A stretch of 64,000 nt of DNA, from positions 1,718,724 to 1,782,723 of the forward strand of contig NC_018385.1 of assembly GCF_000208865.1 (NCBI RefSeq), read 5' to 3'. Positions 24,794 through 37,500 of this stretch are shown here, in pieces. Positions within the stretch are counted from its first letter, which is position 1; each line of letters opens with the position of its first letter. The notes beneath the pieces were generated by a model. That model ran no database searches. It saw only the letters and a list, made by a program, of their open reading frames with translations, and was not told where the DNA came from. The position numbers were made by a program, and so were the translations under genes. This stretch comes from Neospora caninum Liverpool. Its lineage: Eukaryota; Apicomplexa; Conoidasida; Eucoccidiorida; Sarcocystidae.

Positions 24794-27700
24794 TCTTCGA
24801 GACGCAGGAGGAGACAAAACAACGGGACACGGAGACGGCGAGGCGGAAAGGAGGGAGAGCAAGACAAGGGGTCGCAGAGAAACAACGGAGAGCGGGAGGA
24901 GAGGAGAGCGGGAGGAGAGGAGAGCGGGAGGAGAGGAGAGAGACAGGGGAAACAACGGAAACGAGGACAAGGCGCGCAGCTAGAAAAGACGGCGAGACAC
25001 ACCAGCTGCGTGCCAGGAGAGACAGGAGAGGAAACGCGACGGGGACGGTGGAGAGAAAAGGCAGAATGCACAGCGGAACGGCCAGCTTAGGGAGTGAAGG
25101 CCCGAGAGAGACGACAAAAAGTTTAGAGGCGAGAGAAACGACGTTCAGAGGGAAGCGCGCGGCTCAGGATGCCGCAGGAATTTGATTCGCCAGTTGTGAG
25201 GGGCTGCGCCAGACGGCACAAACGAGGGGAGAAAACGGTGGGTGTTGGGTTGTCGGACAAAAAGTGTTGTCTCTCCTCGCCTCCGCTCTCGGATTCTCCG
25301 CGGAAAGAAAAGACACCTTCGTGACTGCGCCCCGCGGGCCGTCAGACAGCGCCAGCACACAGACGTGAGGGATTCTGGAAAGGTGTTTGCTTTTTCTCGT
25401 CGAAAGACCAGCTGCGTGTCTCTCCCTTCTCTCTGTCCTCTCCTATGCGTGCTCTTCCGCGTGCGGACTAGGTCGGCTGTCGGCAGCAAACGAAACAGCC
25501 GCGTCCGGCGACAGGAAAGCAGGCGCGCTTTTGCACGCTCACAGCGGCCTCGCGTCGACTAGCCGCTCTTGCGCCGCGCGATTCACCCTGGGCCCCGATG
25601 TCGCCCAGTTCGTGGTCACGCGTCTCTCTGAGTCCCGGGTGTTTCTCCCCGGACTTCGGACCCCCCGCCTGGGGCGCGACCGCGGAGAGAGTTAAGCCCT
25701 CGATCGCCCAAGCAGGTCTGTCTTTGGCACGCGGCGCGCGAAGAAGGCGAGGCTCTCCCGTGTCCAAGACAGACGGAACAGAGAGCTGCTGGGCCGCGCT
25801 CTGGGCGAGAGAAAACCACGGACACGTCCACTCGCCTGCTGTCTGTACACCCAGCGCGGCCAGGGAGACGAAGCGCTTTGCCGAGAGGAAGGAGGAGAAA
25901 GAAACGGGACGAGCTACGAGAGGGCTTTTTGAGACTCGAGGGTGACGACACGGCGACGGGCGAAGGACACGGGCGCAGGGACGCCCGGGACTGCGGAAAG
26001 AAACTCTCCCGTGGATCCCGCGACCTCCGCGCGTCGTTTGTTTCGCGTAAATCGCAGCCTAAGCAGTTACAACGGAGTGAAGTCCTGAGAGAAGAAGACT
26101 GGGAAGAAAAAGAGATTGGACGAGACGGCGTTTTCGACGGAGAGCGGGCGGTGACGGGTGTACGTTGCGAAGCGCGGCTCAGAGGTTTTCCGAAGAGAGG
26201 ACGCGCAGCTTTCGAGCAAAGGGGAAACCAGGTCGGCGAAGCACACCGCGGGAAATGTGTAGAAGAAAGACAGGAAAGAGGCGGGAAACGAGCGTCGGGG
26301 GTCCGGTGGTTTTCCACGCGTGCGGGGGAGAGAAGACGAAAAGGCGCGAGAAAAAGGGGCGTTCTGCGCGAGGGAAAAAAACGCTCTCAGTTTCAAACGG
26401 AACGCAAACAGAAGAAACGGCCGAAAAGACCGGAAGACTTTTCGCTGAGCCTCGGCGAAACGGACAGACGCATCCAAACCACCTAACCGGTGGGGGCGTG
26501 TGGCAACGGGAGAAAGAGAGTTAGAAGAGAGACACCGCGATCCCGCAACCGAGCGCTCGCGCGCGGCACGACTGTGGAGTTCGTCCGGGCGCGCAACTCT
26601 CGGAGTTTTGGGTTTTCAAGAGTCGCCTCTTTGCTTGGCCCTGGCCTCGCGGAAAAAGTCGCTCGCATGTCGCTTGACGCACAACCACACACACACACCG
26701 AAAGAAACGCGAAAAAGAGACATCTCTCGCGCCTGCCTCGAGCGAGACCGTGCGCCTCATGCTTCGCGCCGTGACGGGAAAAAAGCGTCGCAAAGCTGCA
26801 ACGCACACCCTCGGCAGTTGTGCGGTCACTATGTGAGAAGAGAGAACCTCACTACCCCCCCTACCCCCCCTCACCTTGGGGTCCGAGACGCCACACGTGC
26901 TTCCCAGAGTTGCAGCCTCGCTGGGTTTTCGGAGCAGAAAAGGGAGATTGCGGCCTCTCGCCTGTTCGAAACCGTCGGAAGGTCCTCGAAGGCCAGCCGG
27001 TCCTCACTCGACGCCTGCGGGTCCGATTTTCGATCTTTCCGCACACACACAAGGCAACCTCTCTCCCGTCTGGGCGCGAAGTTCGCGGAGGGCCGACCGG
27101 TTTTTGCGAAAAACAGAGAGCGACGCTCTCGCGCAAGGACGGCAAAGACACACACGAACGCTGGGAGGCAAATCAGCACGCCGAGGACGGTTCTTCAAGG
27201 GTTTTAGTCTCGCACTCCGAAAGGCAAACGTGTGTGCGGGCCGGCATGGAGGCAGAGCCTTTCACCTTTCGCGTCTCCTGTTGGTGTGTATATACAGTCC
27301 TCTGTGCACGCTGCGCGTGCCTCTCGCTTTTCCCCGTCTTTTCTCCCCCCCCGCCAGCAACTTTTTAGTGCACGTTTTCACGATGTTGAACCAGAGGCAG
27401 AGCGATGGGATCCGCGCTGGAGTCGGGAGGAACGCCAGTTGAACAGGCGAAGCGCTCAGCTGAACAACCGCGTGTGCAGCTGCATCGAGCGGCCAGCACA
27501 TTCCGCGATACGCAGTCCGGGGCGTGTCTGTTCGAACAGACCCCCGAACGCGCGCGCGCTCGCAGAGAATCCAATGTCGCGGGAAAGGTTGACGATCTGC
27601 TGCAGAATGTGAAATGCTCGGACGCAACGCACAAGTGAACTGCGTAGAACGCTCTGGGGGCCGCGCAGGAGACGGCGCCGGCGCGAGGCATTTGCGCTGT

Positions 27701-28202
27701 CTGCCCCGTGGACTGCCTCGGAGAAAGGCCTTAGGGAGGGTGAGACTGAAGGGACAGGAAGATTCCGCCGTGAAGAGGTCTGGTTCTGGAGGCCTCGGGG
27801 TCGAGGGGCGAGCGCCTCCGCAGGCACTGGGGACGGGAGAAGTCCACGCTGTCTACCAGTAAGAGGACAGGCGAGAACGCCGCACTTTTGCTTTGGGGCG
27901 CCCCGCGTTGCCCCCGAGAGGCCGACGCCTTGAAGATAATGGGCCACGCATGCCGCCTGTCCGTTTCGCGGAGTCTGCTTCGTCGTCTCTCCGTTTTGAC
28001 TCTGTTTTTTCCTTTCGCTCGTGCGTTCCTTCCGACCCTCGGAAGCAGACGGGGGAAACGCAGGGTGTTTTGTACAGACGCATTCGTTTCGGCGCAGAGA
28101 TGTATTGATAGATGCACGCTTGTGGGATAAGAGCTACGGTTCAGGGTTCCCAGGTTCCCGTCCACTTTTTGGTTCTCTCCAGGATTCTCTCTTTTCCGCA
28201 CG
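24794..28202. promoter_or_regulatory. 3.4-kb divergent spacer between importin beta and HisRS
   Basis: Both flanking genes start at the edges of this stretch and point outward, so it must contain the promoters and 5' untranslated regions of both. I found no gene inside; its frames are the usual arginine-rich noise. Near 24890-24937 lie three 16-bp copies of a purine-rich unit (GAGCGGGAGGAGAGGA), which read as a polypyrimidine leader on the importin strand. No TATA box or sharply defined start can be called. Confidence 0.5.
24890..24937. repeat. Three 16-bp purine-rich tandem units
   Basis: Units beginning at 24890, 24906 and 24922 share the sequence GAGCGGGAGGAGAGGA. They lie about 100 bp upstream of the importin beta start codon on the minus strand, probably in the 5' untranslated region. 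Confidence 0.8.
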
Positions 28203-31200
28203 ATGCTGGCACTCCTGTTTCTTCTGCTGGCTTCTTCGTTTGTTTCGGCCGCCGCCGATCGCCGGATATGTGTGGCGCCGGAGCGGGTGTGGAGGTCGGC
28301 AGGCCGTTTCTCTCCTGGTGGCGACGGCCTGCTCGTGCCTTTGTCCTCGTTTCTCTCTCCAAAGGGCGGAACGGAGTCGTTGCTCCTTCCCTCGTTCGCG
28401 TCGCTGGCTTCCTCGCCGAGGCCCGCTCTCCTGACGACTGAGCCGGCGGCGCCGCAAAGAGGAAGGCCGTTCCGGCGTCTCCTGAGAACTGCGGAAGAGG
28501 CGGCATCGGGAGATGCCGCCATCGAAGGTCCGAGACAAAGGCCACCGTCTCTAGGTTTCCTCCAGCCGCTGGGAAGGGAGGCGGTTCTGTCAAAGGGCCG
28601 TCACAGGGAAAGGCTCTGTCGGCGACGGTGGACTCGATCCCCGGCCGCCTTGTCCAGCATGTCGCATCCGTTCTTGCGTGCGGCTTCCGCCGCCAATTCG
28701 CTTTTTGGTTGTGCCACGGGGAGACGAGACCGGAGCAAAGACGCGAGCCCGCGGGAAGGAAAGTGGCGGGTGCGTCTCCCGGCCGCAACGCGGAACCCCG
28801 CCGCGAATTCGCAAAGGGCGGCGCTCGACAACTGGAGGTGTATGGACAGTCGGCCAATGGGGACACGGAGAGGCGCTGGCGGAATGGAGGGCGGTTCTGC
28901 GTCGACTTCGGCAGCGGCGTCGACGTCTTCTCTCGGCTCGTCCTCGCTGAATCCGGTACGGGGCAGTCAAGATTTCCCGCCTCTTCTTTGGCGGCTTCAC
29001 CGGTGGCTGTTCTCCCAGTGGCGGGAGACTGCAGCGTCGTTCGGGTTCCAGGAATTTGCGACTCCAGTCGTCGAGCCTGCTGAGCTCTACCTACACCCCA
29101 GTGAGGAACGGAGCGCGCGCCGTGGAGGCGACTTTCCTGTCTCGCACCGCTCGGACGAATTCGCGGGATTTGGCAGCAGAGAGCGGGGCGAAGGCGCCAC
29201 GGAGGAAAGCCTCCGCAAAAGGTGCACTGCCTCGAAACTCCCTCGGCTTTCGAACTCAAGCGAGACAGCCCCAGGCGCTCACATGGAGTCGCGTCCTTTA
29301 CACGTGGCGTGTGCCGCGCGCGGTGAAGGTGCGGCCCTGACGTCACCGGCGTCGCCATCCTCGCAAGGCATTTCGACGGGGATTCCTCCGCACCTCTACC
29401 TTTTCGAGGACCAGAGTCGCAGACCCCTGGCGCTTCGCCCGGAACTGACGCCGTCCCTCTGTCGACTGCTGCTGCGCCTGTACGCGAAGCCTCGGCAAGG
29501 CAGTGCACAGCCACTACGGCCTGAGCGCGTTTGCAGCATCGCTGAACTCGAGAGCCTCGCCGCGTCGCCGGCCTTACCCGTTCGCTTGTCTTCCATAGGG
29601 GATTGCTGGCGCTACGAGAGAACAGGTCGGTGCCGCCGAAGACAACACTGGCAGTGGAACCTGGACATCGTCCTGGGGCCGGGCGAGAGGACGGATTCGT
29701 CGGCGCTGGTGCCCCGAAACCTGCATGCAATCGGTACCCGACGGGGGCGCGACGCACGCCTCGAGGAACGCCGTTCGCACGCGGGCCTTCTGGATGCGAG
29801 GCCCGAGGCGGAGATCCTTGCTGCAGCGGTGTCTCTGCTGGAAAAGCTCGGGCTGCGTCCGGAAGATGTCGAAGTTCGCGTCGGCAGTCGACGGGTCCTC
29901 GAGGCGCTCCTCGTCCGCCTGGGTGTCGTTGACGGGCGCAAGCTCTGGGCAGAGCCCGTGGGCGGATCTGCGGACGAGGAAGGACGCGCGGCGGAAACGA
30001 AGTCAGAAGGCCGGCCAGAGTGCACTCGGCAGCGGGAGACCGTGAAAGAGAGCGCAGAGGAGAGTCGACGAGGGGAAGACCAGAACTGCGCTTCGCAGGC
30101 ACCGTCGAGGAAGGAGGGAGACACCGGCGCAGTACGGGGTCGGCGCCTCGAGGGCGCAGACCCGAGCGCCGCGGGAAAGACCGACAGGGTGAGCCGGGCG
30201 TTCGCGGGAGCTACGGGACGGGAGGGAAGTGAAGAGCGCGTGGAATGGACAGAGAAAGAAAGGGAGACACAGAAACTCGAGGAGATCTGTCAGGTCCTGG
30301 ATCGGTTAGAACGGCATCCCGTGGACGCCGTCCTCCCACTTCTGAGCCACGTCACAGGTTTACGTCCTGCGGACGCCCGAACTTTGATCGAAGCCGTCCA
30401 GGCGTTCAATCCGTTCCCAGACCCCGACACAGGGACACCCTGTCCTTCGTCTGGCTCTTCTCTCGCTTCACGGGCTTTGTGTGTCTCCAGTTCGCTCGGG
30501 TCTCCTAACGTCTCGGCTTCCGCGGCGGCGGCAGAGAGACACCTGGAAGCTGCCGCGGAGGAAGCCCGGCAGCTGTTTGCCCTCTTTCCTCTCTACGGCC
30601 TCTCACGCCGGTGGCTCTCGTGGCATCTGCTGACTGTGCGCGGCCTCGGGTACTACCGCGGTCTCGTGTTTGAAGCCTTTGAGCGCGTCAACTCTTCCTC
30701 GCGCCTCGCGCGCGGGGCAGAGACCGGTCGTGGGGAACCAGAGAAGATGGCTGTTGGCGACCTTTCGAGGCGGGTTGTGGGTGTAAAGGCAGACGCACAC
30801 CCTCGTGTCGCTAGCCTCGCCTCGCCGGCTGATCCGTTGTTCAGACCCAGGGCTCTGTTTGGAGGCGGCCGGTACGTGAAGCACGTGCTGCGGTTGCCAG
30901 GCCTCTCGGCGCCTTCGCCTGCCTCAAACGGGGCGGCGGCCTCGCTGAGGAAGCAGTTCCTCGGAACCGGAATCTCGGCGGTAGGTCTCGGCATGGGCGA
31001 CACAGTCCTTCTCGACTTGCTCGACCGCAAGGGACTTCTCCCCGACCTCCGTCCGGGCGCAACGCCTCTCGTCGACATCGTCGTCAGCGTCCTCGCGCCG
31101 TCCTCTGAAAGGCCAGCAGCGGGAGACAGAAGCGCCTACGCATCTGTCGAGGACGCGCCGTCTCCGGCCGCCTCGCATGCACGAAATCCCTCAAAAACTC

Positions 31201-32201
31201 CAGCTGCGGGGACACAGGACGCTGTGCGAGACATGCGCCAGCATGCAGCCAGCCCCGCCGATCGCTTGCCGGCATCTCTCTCGGCCCGCCCAAACGGGGA
31301 AGAGCAAGCGTCGATACACCTCGCCACTGGCGACGCCGGCGCTTCAGTGTATGAGCCATTCTCTTTTTCCGCCGGTGGGGCTCTCGGGATGGGGAAGGAC
31401 GCCGAGTGGGGGCGAGGACCTTCGGCAGCCCAGGCCGCGCATGCAGCCGCCATTCGCCTGGCGCAGAGCCTCCGGCGAGAAAGAAACTGGAAGGTCGAGG
31501 TCCTGTTGGGAGACAGAGAGGGAGAGAAAGGCTGGAAAGCGGTCCTTGCGAGAGCCGCCGAGCTGGGGGCGCGCGTGGTGGTGGGCGTCATAGCTAGAGA
31601 AGAGAAAGGAGGGAGAGAGGCCGGGAGGAAGGAATGGAAAGCCGAACACGCTGAAGGAGACGCAAGTGAATCTGGAACGCGGGAGGCTGCAGCGGAAGAA
31701 CGGGGATATGTTCCTTCCTCGCAGAGCCAGAGATCGGCACTGCTGGATAGGCGTCAGGAGAAACACGGAGTCGAGGGCCTTAAAGAAGTAGATAACACAG
31801 AGAAAGGTTTCCGTGGGAACATGTCGGGTTCCGCGGCGTCCGCCTCGGCGCAGGTAGCCCCACCGGGAGGCGAATCTGCAGGCTGTCAATGGATAAATGG
31901 ATACAGTCACACCGAGGAGAGTCTTTCAAGTGTCGTCTCGCGTCCCGTTCAGTATCTTGTCAAGGACGTTTCCGCTGCAGTTGCGAACGGAGGGGAGAAC
32001 TGTCGACGTGTGGTCCCCGCTGTGGGGACAGTCTGTGAAGGCGGGAGCGAGAGTGGCGCAGAATTGGACGCCTTTCCAGTGCCTCCAGCGTTTAGAGAGA
32101 ACGGAAGCTTTTTGGTGTGCGAGGATCCCACTGCGGTCGTGGACGCCGTGAAGGCTCTTGCAGCGTTCACAAGCCCGCAGGCCTCTCTGGCCACAGATTA
32201 G
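28203..32201 (+). CDS. Histidyl-tRNA synthetase, probably apicoplast-targeted
   Basis: Class II synthetase that charges tRNA-His. A single uninterrupted frame of 1332 residues, about three times the usual length. It opens with a hydrophobic signal-peptide-like stretch (MLALLFLLLASSFVSA) and about 230 residues of basic, serine-rich leader before the catalytic core, the arrangement of an apicoplast bipartite leader. The core shows the N-terminal RGSQDF (about residue 252), motif 2 RYERTGRCRRR (about 469), the HisRS signature RGLGYYRGLVFE (about 812) and motif 3 GTGISAVGLGMG (about 921). An anticodon-binding domain begins near 950 (VDIVVSVLA) and resumes near 1080-1130 (VEVLLGDREG). Long charged insertions separate these blocks. 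Internal ATGs could give a cytosolic form; nothing in the sequence decides this. A 653-residue antisense frame is a shadow. Confidence 0.9.
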   Translation: MLALLFLLLASSFVSAAADRRICVAPERVWRSAGRFSPGGDGLLVPLSSFLSPKGGTESLLLPSFASLASSPRPALLTTEPAAPQRGRPFRRLLRTAEEAASGDAAIEGPRQRPPSLGFLQPLGREAVLSKGRHRERLCRRRWTRSPAALSSMSHPFLRAASAANSLFGCATGRRDRSKDASPREGKWRVRLPAATRNPAANSQRAALDNWRCMDSRPMGTRRGAGGMEGGSASTSAAASTSSLGSSSLNPVRGSQDFPPLLWRLHRWLFSQWRETAASFGFQEFATPVVEPAELYLHPSEERSARRGGDFPVSHRSDEFAGFGSRERGEGATEESLRKRCTASKLPRLSNSSETAPGAHMESRPLHVACAARGEGAALTSPASPSSQGISTGIPPHLYLFEDQSRRPLALRPELTPSLCRLLLRLYAKPRQGSAQPLRPERVCSIAELESLAASPALPVRLSSIGDCWRYERTGRCRRRQHWQWNLDIVLGPGERTDSSALVPRNLHAIGTRRGRDARLEERRSHAGLLDARPEAEILAAAVSLLEKLGLRPEDVEVRVGSRRVLEALLVRLGVVDGRKLWAEPVGGSADEEGRAAETKSEGRPECTRQRETVKESAEESRRGEDQNCASQAPSRKEGDTGAVRGRRLEGADPSAAGKTDRVSRAFAGATGREGSEERVEWTEKERETQKLEEICQVLDRLERHPVDAVLPLLSHVTGLRPADARTLIEAVQAFNPFPDPDTGTPCPSSGSSLASRALCVSSSLGSPNVSASAAAAERHLEAAAEEARQLFALFPLYGLSRRWLSWHLLTVRGLGYYRGLVFEAFERVNSSSRLARGAETGRGEPEKMAVGDLSRRVVGVKADAHPRVASLASPADPLFRPRALFGGGRYVKHVLRLPGLSAPSPASNGAAASLRKQFLGTGISAVGLGMGDTVLLDLLDRKGLLPDLRPGATPLVDIVVSVLAPSSERPAAGDRSAYASVEDAPSPAASHARNPSKTPAAGTQDAVRDMRQHAASPADRLPASLSARPNGEEQASIHLATGDAGASVYEPFSFSAGGALGMGKDAEWGRGPSAAQAAHAAAIRLAQSLRRERNWKVEVLLGDREGEKGWKAVLARAAELGARVVVGVIAREEKGGREAGRKEWKAEHAEGDASESGTREAAAEERGYVPSSQSQRSALLDRRQEKHGVEGLKEVDNTEKGFRGNMSGSAASASAQVAPPGGESAGCQWINGYSHTEESLSSVVSRPVQYLVKDVSAAVANGGENCRRVVPAVGTVCEGGSESGAELDAFPVPPAFRENGSFLVCEDPTAVVDAVKALAAFTSPQASLATD

Positions 32202-34517
32202 GATAGACCTAATGCGAGGGAGGCGAAACTCAGAAGATTCACGAGACAAACTGAACTGTGCAGTGCGCCACAAACCAACAGGGAGCGACAGAAATTGAAT
32301 TACGTCTTGCTGCCGTGTCGAAGCCCGCAGGCAGCGGTGGCGGTGAGGAAGGTGTACGAACCTAGAGGCGTAGCAGGTCGAGACACCACTGAGGGCGTTC
32401 GTGATTTCGAAACAAGGGGGAAATGTCGCCGCCGCGACGGAGACATTTTTTATGCGAGGCCACAAGTGAGAAGAAGGGGTGGTAAGGAGAAAGGGAGTGA
32501 GCCTGGAGAACGGCCGAGCCGGAAGCGCGATTCTCCCGTTCACACTTTTAAGGCACTCCCGGCTCCTGAAACGAGGTACACACATCTGTGGCAGCGACCC
32601 GTCTTTGGTTTTTCGAGACACGCAAAGTGTTTCCAAGACAAAGATCGACATCGATCGGCCTTCCGAACAAAGGGACACACGCCGATTTCACTGTTGCGGT
32701 GAAACGACGCTGCGTGTGCTTTCGGCGGTAGAGCAGAGGCGCATTGACGTTCGCGTCGTCTTTGCAGACAGCGAGGTTCTCTGTTTAAGGTCTCTGGAAG
32801 CGTCCCTGTTTGGAGCGCAGAGCCTCAGCAACACTTCACCGCCACGGAGTCTCTGCGTCTCGGCGGCGATGCCTGTGGCTCTAAGGAAGCTGCGACGTAT
32901 CGCTTTGACACACTTTCGTTTGTAGAAAAGCTAGGAATGTCAATCGAAAGAGGTCGACAGGCAGGCAACACTTGCTGAGAACGGCAGCGTAGCTGCAGCT
33001 GGGCGAGAAACCCGAAGCAGAAAGGTTCGCTGGCCGTTCGCGCGGCACTCCCGTTTGACCAAGCGACGGTTTCAGCGAAGCAGCGAGGGGCGTCGGTAGC
33101 CGGGGCGAAGGCCGTCCAGATTTAGAGGGGGAAAATCCGTGTTTTCATCCCCCATCAGTGCGGTTAACCGATTACTAGACAGTTTCCCAGTCTCGAATGA
33201 ACAGACTCAACGATGCATAGCACCGCCTGTCTTCGAAGTCTTGGACGCAGCCGTTCTTCTTGGCAGCAAAGAACAGCCTTTCCCCTGCACAGCGGAAGGG
33301 AGGATCTGCTGCATCTGGTTTGTGTTCTAACTCCGTGGCAGTGGAGGAGCGCATTCCCTTTTCTTCCCCTCTTGTTAGCTGCATCACGAAAGGGTAAGCT
33401 GTCCTCGGGACCCAGACCTGTATTTAGTGGGATCCCCCCTCACGAATCGACCGAGTTCCGCGAAAAAACAAGTGTTTCTTGTGGAGGGTCTGCGACCTCG
33501 ACTGCGTCTTGGTCACTTTCCTCGAGTTCCGCCAGTGCGCACAAGAACTGGACAAGGCCCGAAACCGGGCTCTCTCCGGAGAGGCGCTGGACTGCGAGGC
33601 TCTGTCGCCAGTGTGTCAGCGGCCAACGGAACGTCCAATTTGAACGCTCGCGCATGGTTTCACGTGAGCTAGATCTTTGCGGAGAACGTTTTCCGTTCCG
33701 CCTTTCCGGCGTCCTGTCGAAGTTGCGCGCTGGCGCTGTGCGACGAAGGAAACGCCTGGAGTGTTCTCCAAAGTGTGTCGAGGGTGCGTGAATCGCTCCT
33801 CTCCTCTTGACTGCGCAGGTGTCGGCATGGAGAGATTCGGGAGATCTACGGGGAAAGCGTTTACGAGAGAAGCCGCTCTCTCAAGACGTTGGGGGCCCAA
33901 AAAGAGCAAAGGCACACCTGCTGAGAGAGCCTACAACAAAAACGCGTACTTCACAGCTACGTCGAAGGTCCCATGTACCGCTTTGCGAAGTCTGCAGGAG
34001 AGGTTTTTGGGATCGTGCTCCTCGCCCTCTTCTTCCCGAACTCGGCGCTCTTTTTTTTCCGTGGTTAGAGTGTTTTTCACTTGTTAGTGCATGGCTGGGG
34101 ACGAGACTTGTCTCTCAGGAGCGCGGGTGTGCGGGTGTCTGCATGCGCAGCCAGTTGTCTAATGGGCACCGCTGGTCTTGACACAAGGTCCCCGTTCTCG
34201 CGGTTCTCTCCATTAAAAACGTAGACAGTGGAGACTCTTCAAACGTCGTGACTGTAGACAAACCCGGGAGCGCTTCCAGTGTTGAGGTCGCCTGCCGTCG
34301 GTGTCGGTCTCCGCCTCAAACAGCGCAGCCTCGAGGCGCCCTCTTTGCTTGGAGCTCTCGAGGTCGGACACACGAGTCTGCTTTCTTCCGTCGAATTGTC
34401 CACTTCCAACTCCTGCGTGCCCATCCCTCGCTGCACAGTTGAGTCTCTCACGCCACGCTGTGCGCAGAGATCTGGGATGAAATGCTCGTCTAGGATGTTT
34501 ATGATTTTCTACCGCGC
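32202..34517. other. Spacer downstream of HisRS
   Basis: No gene seen. The first part is presumably the 3' untranslated region of the synthetase gene and the last part the promoter of the exonuclease gene. Frames of up to 192 residues occur but show no motif and no consistent splice partners. Confidence 0.4.
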
Positions 34518-37500
34518 ATGTCTTTCCAGCCGGCGCATCGAGACAAGATTCACTCGGCGCCCGGCCCCCTCAAGCCTGGTTTTACTTGCCCGGGAAGCGG
34601 AGAGTTTTTTGGAAGTCTTGCTTTTCCCCGAATTTCAACAAGGGACCACGCAGGAAACAAACATGCGCGGTGCGCTGCCGCTGTGTCTCCGCAAACCCGG
34701 CGTTTGGCCGCTTCCTCTGCGCGAAACGTTTCGAGCATGAAAAGGGAGGGTATTGAGAGAAGCGAATTGTGCCTCTCCGGAGAGCCCGAAAGCGACCATC
34801 TGTCTTTTGAACTTTGTCTCTTCTACCAACCGGGAAGGGGAAAGAAAGCACGGGCGACACGGAATCACCATGTGCCAAAGCGCCCCCGTGTCTCTCAATC
34901 ACTAACCCTCCAGCTCTTCGCTCATGCGTCTTCCCCGTTCTCTTTTTCGGGCCTCTTTTTAGGGTCGTGTCTTCTTGCATTTTGTCTCCCCTTTTTGTTC
35001 CTTCTGGTGCGGCGTGTTCATGGCCGTCTCGTCTGGGAAGAGGGATGGGGGAAGATGAGAACCGCGGAACTCCAGGCAGAGAAGAGACGTAGCCTCTCTT
35101 CCGAAGAAAACGTGGGCATGTCGCGGGTTGCAGAACTCGCCGAGAAGCGAGAATACCTAGGACCGGAAGAACAGGGAAACCGAGAAAAGACGAAAGTGGA
35201 GGAAACGGAAGAAGGCGAGGAAGCTGAAGAGGGGAGGAGCGCGTGGGCCAGGCCTTCCCCCAGTCGCGTCTCCGAGATCTGTGAAGCAAAGGCAAGCGCT
35301 GTAGGCCCCGGCGATTTTGTGCTCTTTCCGCTCCCAACAAAGACTTCGAACGCAGCCGAGGAATCAGCGGGAGACGAGAGGCCGGAAAAGGAGGAAGCAG
35401 AAGAGAGAGCGACCGAAGGACGAGAGAGAGAAGACCGACAGGAAGTGGAGACGCGAAGTCGGAAGAGAGAAGACGGGCACGGCAGGGAAAGAGAGACTGG
35501 AGAGGGCGTGGAAGGCGAAGGGCGGATAACAGAGAAAAACTCTATCCCGCGTGGCTATGGTAGAGGCGAAGTTATTTGCGTGCACAAGGATCGCGTGAAA
35601 GGGACTGTCGCAGACATCCTGCGCTACACCGCAGATGGGAAACCTTTCAAGGGCTTGCGAGCTGGCTTAATCACGTAAGCCTTTGGGCGCGTGAACTGCA
35701 AACGTACAGCACATGGCCCGTCAGGGAGAGCACAGAAAGAGACACTTTGGTTGACGCTCCACAGAGTTTCTCCATGATCGGTCTCCAAAGAAATGTCTCT
35801 GCCGGGAAGCCAACACACGCCCCAAACCCTGTTTCGCGTAAATCTGCCCATTCATCTGCTGATCTACACACGCATATATATATTTATATATGTATGGGCA
35901 TACGTACATGGGTCTGTATGTACACAGGAGGCGTGAATGCGCACAGGCGCGCATGACCTCTAATACAGGATCCTTTTTGCATTCGTTTTGACACATGGCC
36001 CGCCGATGCGAGCAAAAAGGCACAGAAACCACATTGCGTTTGTTCTCCTGGACTGCCGGGACCTTTGTGCCAGCGCTTTCTTCCGTGTTGCGTTGCAGAG
36101 GCATCCCGTTGACTGGTCTGTTGCTCCTGGAAGCAAACGAACACCGCATCGAGCCGGCGCGGCGAGCGAACAGCGGGGAGTTTTCACCGCCTCTCTCTTT
36201 TTGTCTCCGCTTGTCTTCCTTTTTCACGTGCTCAGTCGATCCCAAAGTAGGAGCACTCTGCTTCTTCTGGGTAAGACTGGCGTGGGTGCCGAAACGCCCC
36301 CCTTACCCCGTTCCAGAACTGTGTAACTCGAATAGAGACAAATTGTAGTACCTAAGTTACTGAAAATAGGACTCCAGTTACGAGATACAGACAACCAAGT
36401 TCTTTATGACTGCTCTATGGACGAGCCGGCAGATTCATCGTAGGCCTACCGCCTCCGGCAGAACGAAACTTGTAGGCGGGTCGCGAAGGACGGGTTCTCT
36501 CTTGACTCTCTAAAGAGGAATGTCGACGTCTTTTCGGAATCTGTGGAGAGACCAGTTGGTTTTCTTGCTTCGTCTGCATCAGGGAATTGGCGTGAGTGTG
36601 TGTGTGTGTTCGCGAAATCCAAGCTTTTGTCACGGCAGTCCTTCTTTGCGTTCGCAGGACCTAGAGACCACAGGTCTGTGTATCCAGTCTTGCGAAATTA
36701 CGCAGATCGGCTGCGTGCCCCGTCTCTTCCGCGACGGCAGATGGCACTACGTCAATTGCCCTGTCCTACGCGACGCCGAAGCTCATCTCTGGGGCGAGCC
36801 ACATGTGTTTTCGGCCTATATTCGGATACATTCGTGGATCCCGAAAAAAGTGCGAGATCTGACAGGCATAACGAAAGCGCTGCTCAACAAGAAAGGTGAG
36901 AGTTCCTTGAAGACACCCGTGGCCTCAAAAATCAAGTCGAAAACGCAGAGGGTCTTCCGGCCTAGAGACGAATTGAGACGAGATAGGCTCTCTCGTGGAA
37001 GGGGATACACTCGGGCAGACGCAGGTGCACTGAAGAGGAGACTCGATGCAAACCGTGAGCAGGAAGTCGTTAAGCAGACTCGTTAGTGGTTGGTCTCCTT
37101 GGAAAACGCTTTCAACGTGCTGAGACCGCATATATTGCCCTGACACGCGTACACACAGGTCGTTTTACACGTACACGGATGCATCATGTTTCATGCATAC
37201 GTGTTTCTATCTATCTATACCTATATATAAATATATAGAGAGAGCGTGAGATATGTTCGCATACATCTACACATATGTAGACTATGTTCCTATGGGTATT
37301 TTATTCGGTTGTAGAGGTTCGGGGAAGGAAGTGAGCGCGTGGTTGGGGGAAAGAACGTCCGATATGCTCTTGCTTTTCTTTCAGGTATCCCGCTGGAGAC
37401 GGCTCTTTTGAAGTGGGCTGGGTGGGCGCAGAAAATCGCAAATTCTCTTGACTACGATGTGCCTATTTGGTTTGTCGCTCACAGCGGGTCCTCGTTTGAC

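Noticed and set aside
28141..30102. 653-residue minus-strand open frame opposite HisRS
   Set aside because: It mirrors the GC-rich HisRS coding strand, is arginine/serine/proline-rich and has no motif; the plus frame has all synthetase motifs.
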